A DNA stretch of 11,329 nucleotides from NCBI GenBank assembly GCA_946480485.1, contig CAMLJW010000144.1, positions 1 through 11,329 of the forward strand, read 5' to 3'. Made by a program: the position numbers and the translations under genes. The notes under the pieces are model-generated. The model worked only from the letters and a program-made list of their open reading frames with translations, was not told the origin of the DNA and ran no database searches. This stretch comes from an uncultured Streptomyces sp. (GTDB taxonomy: Bacteria > Actinomycetota > Actinomycetes > Streptomycetales > Streptomycetaceae). Below, in pieces: positions 5,667-10,382 of the stretch. How positions within the stretch are numbered: the stretch's first letter is position 1; each line of letters starts with the position of its first letter.

Positions 5667-6528
5667 AAGCTGCCGAGTGGGCACCCATCACTATGCCGTA
5701 CCAGGCGCCTTCCATGCGACGATACAACTCGGCTCTCTTTTTTACATAGACGACCAAGCAGCCTCGATAGGCCTCTGCCGTGTTCTTGCGGTTTGTTCGA
5801 GGGGTGTGCTTCTTGAGTGTGGTCCGCTGGAAGGTGGAAGCTTCTACTCCGACCAGCTCCGCCCAGAACCCCACGGCTTCAGTCACGTCTGCAGTCTCGT
5901 GAATGCTGACCCTGAACCGCATGCGTTCGCGTTCCACGCCCAGTGACTCGAGCCAGTGCAGGTAGAGCCTGATGACATTCGGGTCGCTGTTGATGAACTG
6001 CAGGTTCTCGCGACGCTGGGCGCCGTAGGTCTTGTCCTTCGAGCCTTCTGCCCAGTAGAGGACCACTCCAGCCAGAAACAGCTCCCGGTCCGTCAACGCA
6101 CCGATCTCTTGGGATGAGGCGACCTTGGTTTGCTGTCGCTCCTCCGCCCGCCTCCGCAGCGTTGCCTCCCATCCACGCCTGGCGATGATCGAAGCCTCCT
6201 CCGGGGTCCGTTTCCGTTCCGGCCTCGGCAGATCCCGTACCCACAGTGAGATCGAGCTCTTCGAGCAGCCCGGCTCCACCTGGATCTGGTCGTAGGTCCG
6301 CCCCTGGAGCCGTAGCTCCCGGGCCTTCGCCCTCAGGTCGTCCTTCGCGTTCGGGCGCTTCGTCCACTCCGGAGGGGCCTCGCCCTCGAGTAGGCGGTTG
6401 AGGATGTCGTTGTTGTCGATGTGCAGCCGGTCGCGGATCTGGCGGCGGCTGAGGCCTGCTCGGCGCAGGGTCACCGCCTGCTCGCGCAGCCCCTCGAAGT
6501 CGGCGTACTTGTTGTGCGCGTGTGCCAT
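5665..6528 (-). CDS. Helix-turn-helix protein with LAGLIDADG-endonuclease-like core
   Basis: A 287-residue protein usually left as hypothetical in Streptomyces. Residues about 11-50 (AVTLRRAGLSRRQIRDRLHI) and 64-100 (ARELRLQGRTYDQIQ, CSKSSISLWVRDL) read as two helix-turn-helix segments, the second of homeodomain/resolvase style. After a charged linker (101-145) comes a core with LAGVVLYWAEGSK (152-164), then LQFINSDPNVIRLYLHWL (176-193). This resembles one LAGLIDADG half: an acidic residue (E161) ending the helix, then the NSDP segment often seen after it. Only one such motif is present, so it would act as a dimer. Nuclease activity is inference; a DNA-binding regulator is equally possible. 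I chose ATG 6528 (MAHAHNKYADFEG) because the sequence upstream looks non-coding; starts at 6534 or 6612 are possible. GC is lower than in its neighbours. Confidence 0.75.
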   Translation of the reverse strand: MAHAHNKYADFEGLREQAVTLRRAGLSRRQIRDRLHIDNNDILNRLLEGEAPPEWTKRPNAKDDLRAKARELRLQGRTYDQIQVEPGCSKSSISLWVRDLPRPERKRTPEEASIIARRGWEATLRRRAEERQQTKVASSQEIGALTDRELFLAGVVLYWAEGSKDKTYGAQRRENLQFINSDPNVIRLYLHWLESLGVERERMRFRVSIHETADVTEAVGFWAELVGVEASTFQRTTLKKHTPRTNRKNTAEAYRGCLVVYVKKRAELYRRMEGAWYGIVMGAHSAA

Positions 6529-6677
6529 GGGCATACCGTCGGGGCGGAATGTGGGCGTCCGGCTTGAAACGGTGAGCGATTCAGCAGTTCGGGGGATTCC
6601 TGGTGGTTTCACTTCTGTTCGATTCCGGCGTGTGGTGAGTGCCCGGAAAATCGCCGGAAAGCGGTGGCGTGCGCCCG

Positions 6678-6683
6678 TAGGCT
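6678..6683 (+). promoter_or_regulatory. -10 box for leaderless transcription of the histidine kinase gene
   Basis: TAGGCT (TANNNT) ends 6 bases before the ATG at 6690, so transcription should begin at or next to the start codon. No usable Shine-Dalgarno is seen; GAAGG is only 1 base from the ATG. This is the common layout of leaderless Streptomyces genes. The 161-base gap 6529-6689 also must hold the promoter of the divergent gene, for which I see no clear boxes. Confidence 0.5.
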
Positions 6684-6689
6684 GAAGGC

Positions 6690-7217
6690 ATGACCACGAC
6701 GGGGGAAGACCGCACCGCGGCCGTGACGGGGCCGTGGTGGTGGCTGAGGTGGCGTAGTGCGGTGCTCGACGGGGGGCTCGCGATCGTGTCCGCCGTCGAA
6801 TGCGCGAGCGAGGGGATTCCGTTCGCTGAGGAGTCGGGGCTGCCGATCCCCGTGGGGATGGTCTTGGGGCTGTTCGCGGGGGCCGTGCTGCTGTTGCGTC
6901 GCAGGTGGCCGATCGCTGTCGTTCTTGTCTCGGTCGCTGTCACGCCGGCCGAGATGGGCTACCTGATGGGGCCCGTCGGGCTGTACACGCTCGCGGCGTC
7001 GGAGCTGCCGCGGCGGATCACCGGGGCGCTGGCGGCGATGTCGATGCTGGGGGTGCTGATCGTCACGTATGTGCGGGCGTATCCGGGGGCGGTGCAGGGG
7101 GATTCCGACTTTGATGAGCAGATCGTGTCGTTCTTGTCCCTGACGGCCTCGCTGGGGATGACGGCGCTGCCGGTTCTGCTCTGGTTCTACGTGGGTGAGC
7201 GTCTCCGTCTGATGTAG
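6690..7217 (+). CDS. Membrane sensor half of the split histidine kinase
   Basis: Open frame of 175 residues, ATG 6690 to TAG 7215-7217. After a short cytoplasmic N-terminus with WWWLRWR, hydrophobic segments lie at about 25-40, 53-69, 73-92, 108-127 and 147-167. This fits the 4-6 helix sensor module of DesK/NarL-type actinobacterial kinases. The last residues (YVGERLRLM) match the start of the cytoplasmic linker, so the protein stops just after its final helix. Alone it would have no kinase function. The ligand or stimulus cannot be inferred. Confidence 0.5.
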   Translation: MTTTGEDRTAAVTGPWWWLRWRSAVLDGGLAIVSAVECASEGIPFAEESGLPIPVGMVLGLFAGAVLLLRRRWPIAVVLVSVAVTPAEMGYLMGPVGLYTLAASELPRRITGALAAMSMLGVLIVTYVRAYPGAVQGDSDFDEQIVSFLSLTASLGMTALPVLLWFYVGERLRLM

Positions 7218-7241
7218 AGCCTGCGTGAGCGGGCCGGCTCG

Positions 7242-7997
7242 TTGGAGCGGGAGTTGCAGTTGCTGGCGGAGCGCGCGGAGGAGCGTGCGCAGTGGGCGCG
7301 GAACGAGGAGCGGACGCGGATCGCGCGTGAGATGCATGACGTGGTGGCTCATCGGGTGAGCTTGATGGTCGTGCATGCGGCGGCGTTGCAGGCAGTGGCG
7401 CGTAAGGATCCGGAGAAGGCGGTCAGGAACGCGGCGCTTGTGGGGGACATGGGGCGGCAGGCGTTGATGGAGTTGCGGGAGATGTTGGGGGTGCTGCGTA
7501 CGGGGGACGGTTTGGAGTCCCGGGTGCGGCCGGTGCCGTTGGCGGCGATGGAGACGGCTGCGGCGGCGTCTCGGGCGGTTGGCTACGCGGGGGGCGAGGG
7601 GCCTTGCCTCGCCGATCTCGACGAGCTTCTTGGGCAGTCCTCGGCGGCCGGGATGACGGTGAATCTCTTGGTCGACGGTGATGCGCGTGCGTATGCCCCG
7701 GAGGTGGAGCAGACCGCGTATCGGGTGGTGCAGGAGGCGTTGACGAACGTTCACAAGCATGCGGCGGGTGCGAAGACGCATGTGCGGTTGGCGCATCGTC
7801 CGGCGGAGATCGCGATGCAGGTGGAGAACGCGCCGCCGCCGGAGTCGGGGGCGGCGTCGGGCGCGCGTCTTCCGAGTGGGGGGAATGGCTTGCGCGGGAT
7901 GCAGGAGCGGGTTTCCGCTCTGGGGGGTGTGTTTGTTTCGGGTGCTACGTCGGCAGGTGGGTTCCGGGTGTCTGCTGTGATTCCGGCCGAGGGGTGA
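7242..7997 (+). CDS. Kinase half of the split histidine kinase
   Basis: Open frame downstream of the TAG, up to 251 residues if started at TTG 7242. TTG 7260 is alternative and has GGGAG 6 bases upstream. A charged coiled linker (about 1-25) leads to the phosphoacceptor helix ERTRIAREMHDVVAHRVS, with the predicted phosphorylated His at 32. The HATPase domain follows: QEALTNVHKHA (N-box, N169), then VENAPP and GGNGLRGMQERVSALGG (G-box, about 213-229). If translated alone it would be a soluble, sensor-less kinase, possibly constitutive. It ends 36 bases from the convergent SUKH-3 gene, and no terminator hairpin is seen between. Confidence 0.55.
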   Translation: MERELQLLAERAEERAQWARNEERTRIAREMHDVVAHRVSLMVVHAAALQAVARKDPEKAVRNAALVGDMGRQALMELREMLGVLRTGDGLESRVRPVPLAAMETAAAASRAVGYAGGEGPCLADLDELLGQSSAAGMTVNLLVDGDARAYAPEVEQTAYRVVQEALTNVHKHAAGAKTHVRLAHRPAEIAMQVENAPPPESGAASGARLPSGGNGLRGMQERVSALGGVFVSGATSAGGFRVSAVIPAEG

Positions 7998-8033
7998 AGG
8001 TGTGGGCTGGGGGGCGGTTGCGTGGTGTCCTCG

Positions 8034-8543
8034 TCAGCCTGTTGTGAGGCGTGTGGGCTCGGTGCCGGAGATGAGGCCGGTGAGCGCTTGGTCGATGTTG
8101 GCGCCGAGGTACCAGTCGCCGGTGTGGTCGAGGGTGTAGACGCGGCCGTCGGCGTCGATGGCGAGCAGGGCGCGGCTTTCGGATTCTTCGCCCAGGGGGC
8201 AGACCTCGGTGTCGAGGGCGCGGCCGAGGTCGGCGAGGGTGCGGGCCATGTGGAGGCCGTGGAGGGGGTTGAGGTGGACGGGGGAGGGGGTGATCTGGCG
8301 GCCGGGGCCGGCGGGTTGGATATGGAGGCCGCCGAATTCCGCCCAGGCCTCTACGGCTGCTGGGAACAGGGCGTGCCGGTGGCCGGCGGGGGTTTCGTGG
8401 CCGCGTAGGGCGTCGGCCCAGGTTTCGGCCTGCGCCATGTCCCAGCGGCCCGGTTGCCATCCGGCGGACCGCAGTGCGGCGTCGATGGGTGCGGGGAAGC
8501 GGGGCGTGGGGCTGGCGGTGGGGTTGCTGCGGTCGGCGTGCAT
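8034..8543 (-). CDS. SUKH-3 family immunity protein
   Basis: Small cytosolic protein, 169 residues, read as an antidote that binds and neutralises a partner toxin. The SUKH-3 pattern is seen along the chain: GWQPGRW (28-34), a helix with W42, AEFGGL (68-73), PSPVHLNP (87-93), PLGEE (116-120) and LAIDADGRVYTL (127-138), ending in ALTGLISG. The first 15 residues are Pro/Thr-rich and probably disordered. The start is ATG 8543 with GAAGAG close upstream. It lies 67 bases downstream of the deaminase gene on the same strand, the usual toxin-then-antidote order, so the two are probably one operon. Family membership is by motif memory; pairing with this deaminase is inference from position. Confidence 0.82.
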   Translation of the reverse strand: MHADRSNPTASPTPRFPAPIDAALRSAGWQPGRWDMAQAETWADALRGHETPAGHRHALFPAAVEAWAEFGGLHIQPAGPGRQITPSPVHLNPLHGLHMARTLADLGRALDTEVCPLGEESESRALLAIDADGRVYTLDHTGDWYLGANIDQALTGLISGTEPTRLTTG

Positions 8544-8610
8544 CTGCTCTTCGTTCGTTTGAGCGGTAGGGGTGGGGTGTGGCCTCGTGTGTGTGCGGGT
8601 GTGGGGAGTC

Positions 8611-9114
8611 TCACTTCTGCGCTGTGGTCGGGTCGACGATGCGTATGCCGAAGTGGGCGCTGAGTGCGGTGCAGGAGCGGCAGGGTGTGGCGAAGCTGCC
8701 GTGGAGTGGGTCGCCGTCTTCGCGGATGCGGCGCGCGGTGAGTTTGGCGTGTTTGAGGGATTTGCGGGCTTCGCCGTTGGTCAGTGGTTTGCGGGCGGCT
8801 CGTTTGGTGCGGGCGGCGTCGACGGCGCTGATGTGCCGTGAGATGAGGATGGTTTCGGCGCATCGGCCGGTGAATCGGTCGCGTTGGCCGCTGGTGAGGG
8901 TGTCGAGGAAGTCCCGTACGAGGGGATGGAGGGCCGGGGCCTGGTCGCCGCGTGCCGCTGTTCCGGTGAGGGTGGCGCCGCGTACGGAGAGGGCGGCGGC
9001 GACGGTGGGGAGTATGCCGTCGCGGCGGTGGAGGAGGGTGGGCGTGTGCGGTCTTTCCGTGTTGCTCCAGCCGACTCGGGGGTCACCGGTCGTGCCTGTC
9101 CGCGCCGTGCTCAT
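8611..9114 (-). CDS. YwqJ-like deaminase (candidate nucleic-acid-modifying toxin)
   Basis: A 167-residue protein of the cytidine-deaminase fold. Residues about 62-162 carry the two zinc signatures: GRCAETILISRH with C85-A86-E87 (zinc ligand and proton-shuttle Glu) and TPCRSCTALSAHFGI with C145 and C148. This C-A-E / PCxxC pairing is that of YwqJ-related bacterial toxin deaminases. The first 60 residues (STARTGTTGDPRVGW) look disordered, with no signal peptide, membrane helix or WXG-type secretion domain. It is therefore unlike the usual long secreted polymorphic toxins. ATG 9114 has GGGGAGG about 10 bases upstream; the open frame reaches back to 9390 but the extension is Arg-rich non-coding-like sequence. 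It is followed by a SUKH-3 immunity gene. The substrate is unknown: RNA, DNA or free nucleotides are all possible. Confidence 0.8.
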   Translation of the reverse strand: MSTARTGTTGDPRVGWSNTERPHTPTLLHRRDGILPTVAAALSVRGATLTGTAARGDQAPALHPLVRDFLDTLTSGQRDRFTGRCAETILISRHISAVDAARTKRAARKPLTNGEARKSLKHAKLTARRIREDGDPLHGSFATPCRSCTALSAHFGIRIVDPTTAQK

Positions 9115-9242
9115 GATGGTGCTACCTCCCCTTCCCCCGCGGTGGCGGCCGCTGATGTGACTGCCCCCGGCGGGGACAGATTGCCAAACTCCGGGGCTGG
9201 TGCGGAAGCTGAGGCGATGCGACACGCGTGGTCTTCGTCGTA

Positions 9243-9262
9243 CCGTCACGGCGGGGTGACGG
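9243..9262. promoter_or_regulatory. Inverted repeat and GTCAC/GTGAC cluster between divergent toxin arms
   Basis: CCGTCAC (9243-9249) and GTGACGG (9256-9262) form a perfect 7-bp palindrome with a 6-base spacer. Further GTCAC or GTGAC half-sites start at 9266, 9313 and 9157. The first three start at 9245, 9256 and 9266, spaced by 11 and 10 bases, about one helical turn. The one at 9313 overlaps the proposed -35 box. This looks like an operator, but no regulator gene is nearby. Confidence 0.3.
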
Positions 9263-9312
9263 CAGGTCACGAAAACCGGAGGCGTGCCGACCGGTACGGA
9301 ACCGGAGGCGCG

Positions 9313-9341
9313 GTGACCGGTGTCGTTCAACCGCATAGGCT
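9313..9341 (+). promoter_or_regulatory. Candidate promoter for the nuclease-SUKH fusion gene
   Basis: GTGACC (9313-9318) and TAGGCT (9336-9341) are separated by 17 bases and would start transcription near 9348, about 40 bases before the ATG at 9389. The -10 box fits TANNNT and the -35 matches TTGACA at 4 of 6 positions. It sits in the 274-base gap shared with the divergent deaminase gene, for which no clear promoter is seen. Confidence 0.4.
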
Positions 9342-9388
9342 GTCGATATATCCGTGGACCATCAGAACGCCGCAGGGGGGCAACCGCC

Positions 9389-10375
9389 ATGACGACAGGT
9401 CGGCTCGGGCAGCAAGCCGCGCCGCCGAACGCGGCCTATGCCGGGCAGGTCGTGCATTTTCCGGACCCGGTCCGGGCCGCCCGTCACCCCAGGGGTGTCC
9501 GGGTTGACGAGTACGGCTTTCCGGACTTCTCGGCGTATGCGCGTGCCGCTGCGGAGATCGCCGAGCCGCCCGAAGGTTTCGGTGTCGATGAGCTGCGGCT
9601 GACGGATTATGTGTCGGCGAACGCGGCGTTGGCGGCGTCGGGGCACGATCTGTGGGACACGATCCCGTCGGTGGCGACGCCGCACGGCTGGACGTGGCAT
9701 CACGTGCCGGGTACGCGGCGGTTGGAGCTGGTGCCGGTCGAGGTGAAGGCGTTGCTGCGGCATCACGGCGGACTGGCGACGGCGGCCGTGGACCAGAACA
9801 AGAGGGGTACGCGGCCGTTGCAGGAGACGCGGCCGGCGCATTTCGGGTTGCCGAAGTCGTCGGTGGCGGTGACGGAGCAGCAGGTGCTGGGGGTCGAGGA
9901 GGAGCTGGGGTATCGGCTTCCGGGTGCTTATCGGTCTTTCCTGAAGGCGGCGGGTGGCTGTGCTCCGGTGGGTGCGGCGCTCGACGCGGAGCTCGGTCTG
10001 CTGGTTGATCAGCCCTTCTTCACGGTGCGGGACGAGGCGGCCGTCAACGACCTGGTGTACGTCAACAAGTGTCTGCGCGACCATCTCACCAAGGACTATC
10101 TGGGAGTCGGCTTTGCGCAGGGCGGGTTGCTCGCGGTGAAGGTGAAGGGCGACCGGATCGGGTCGGTCTGGTTCTGCGCGTATGACGACGCCCGTGACCA
10201 GGACGCGTGGGTGCCGGCCGAGCGGGTGCAGCGGCTGTTGCTGCCGTGTGGTGAGGACTTCGACCAGTTCCTGGGCCGGCTCGCGGGTAATCCGCCGGAG
10301 CTGGAGACCGTGGCGAACCTGATGGTGGACGGTGGCTTCGCGTATGCCGCGGCCGTCTCTTCGGTGGGGGAGTGA
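9389..10375 (+). CDS. WHH-type HNH nuclease-like domain fused to SUKH (SMI1/KNR4) immunity domain
   Basis: A 328-residue protein of two parts. The N-terminal half (about 35-150) contains HGWTWHHVPGTRRLELVPVEV (99-119), then LLRHHGG (122-128). This matches the WHH branch of the HNH/EndoVII nuclease toxins: W103-H104-H105, then LVP, then H125 before GG. A His normally present after LVP appears to be Lys (K120), so the nuclease may be weakened. The C-terminal half (about 160-300) is a SUKH domain: VEEELGYRLPGAYRSFLKAAGG (169-190), then a beta-rich stretch with GFAQGGLLAVKVKGDRIGSVWF, as in immunity proteins that bind nuclease toxins. The ATG at 9389 follows GGGGGG by 9 bases; an upstream frame to 9320 is unsupported. 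No signal peptide is seen. The next gene begins after 7 bases. A toxin remnant fused to its antidote is the simplest reading. Confidence 0.8.
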   Translation: MTTGRLGQQAAPPNAAYAGQVVHFPDPVRAARHPRGVRVDEYGFPDFSAYARAAAEIAEPPEGFGVDELRLTDYVSANAALAASGHDLWDTIPSVATPHGWTWHHVPGTRRLELVPVEVKALLRHHGGLATAAVDQNKRGTRPLQETRPAHFGLPKSSVAVTEQQVLGVEEELGYRLPGAYRSFLKAAGGCAPVGAALDAELGLLVDQPFFTVRDEAAVNDLVYVNKCLRDHLTKDYLGVGFAQGGLLAVKVKGDRIGSVWFCAYDDARDQDAWVPAERVQRLLLPCGEDFDQFLGRLAGNPPELETVANLMVDGGFAYAAAVSSVGE

Positions 10376-10382
10376 GCGTCCG

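Larger units (their letters stand above)
6690..7997 (+). pseudogene. Sensor histidine kinase (NarL/DesK type) interrupted by in-frame TAG
   Basis: The frame from 6690 to 7997 would encode a 435-residue membrane histidine kinase but is broken by one TAG at 7215-7217. Before it lies a multi-helix membrane sensor; after it lie a dimerisation/phosphoacceptor domain (HisKA_3, REMHDVVAH) and an ATPase domain ending in a GNGLRGMQERV G-box. The frame is identical on both sides, so one base substitution (for example CAG to TAG) explains it, with no frameshift. The sensor half ends LRLM and the coiled linker resumes SLRERAGSLERE, exactly where intact kinases continue without a gap. Such kinases phosphorylate a LuxR-type response regulator, but none lies in the window. 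It could be a recent pseudogene, a sequencing error, read-through, or two separately translated halves. Confidence 0.75.

Noticed and set aside
5566..5667. Integrative element attachment site at tRNA-Gln
   Set aside because: No repeat of the tRNA 3' end and no integrase gene occur in the window, and the accessory gene lies on the 5' side.
5435..5668. In-frame upstream extension of glmU giving a 560-residue protein
   Set aside because: It runs through the complete tRNA-Gln gene on the same strand, and the true GTG start at 5434 has its own ribosome site and begins right before the conserved LAAGEGTR motif.
1565..5749. Long plus-strand open frames (1565-2668, 2900-4216, 4229-5749)
   Set aside because: They are antisense to pth, rplY, prs and glmU. 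Their products are His/Arg/Val-rich and repetitive, typical of the antisense frame in high-GC DNA, with no recognisable domain.
6609..7796. 395-codon minus-strand open frame opposite the histidine kinase
   Set aside because: Its product is dominated by Arg, His, Pro and Gln, with no motif, while the plus strand has clear kinase boxes.
9320..9388. N-terminal extension of the nuclease-SUKH gene to 9320
   Set aside because: It would begin upstream of the proposed promoter's -10 box and has no ribosome site. ATG 9389 has GGGGGG 9 bases upstream.
9115..9390. N-terminal extension of the deaminase to 9390
   Set aside because: The added 92 residues are Arg/Pro/Gly-rich without pattern, cover the divergent promoter gap and lack a ribosome site. 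ATG 9114 has a strong one.
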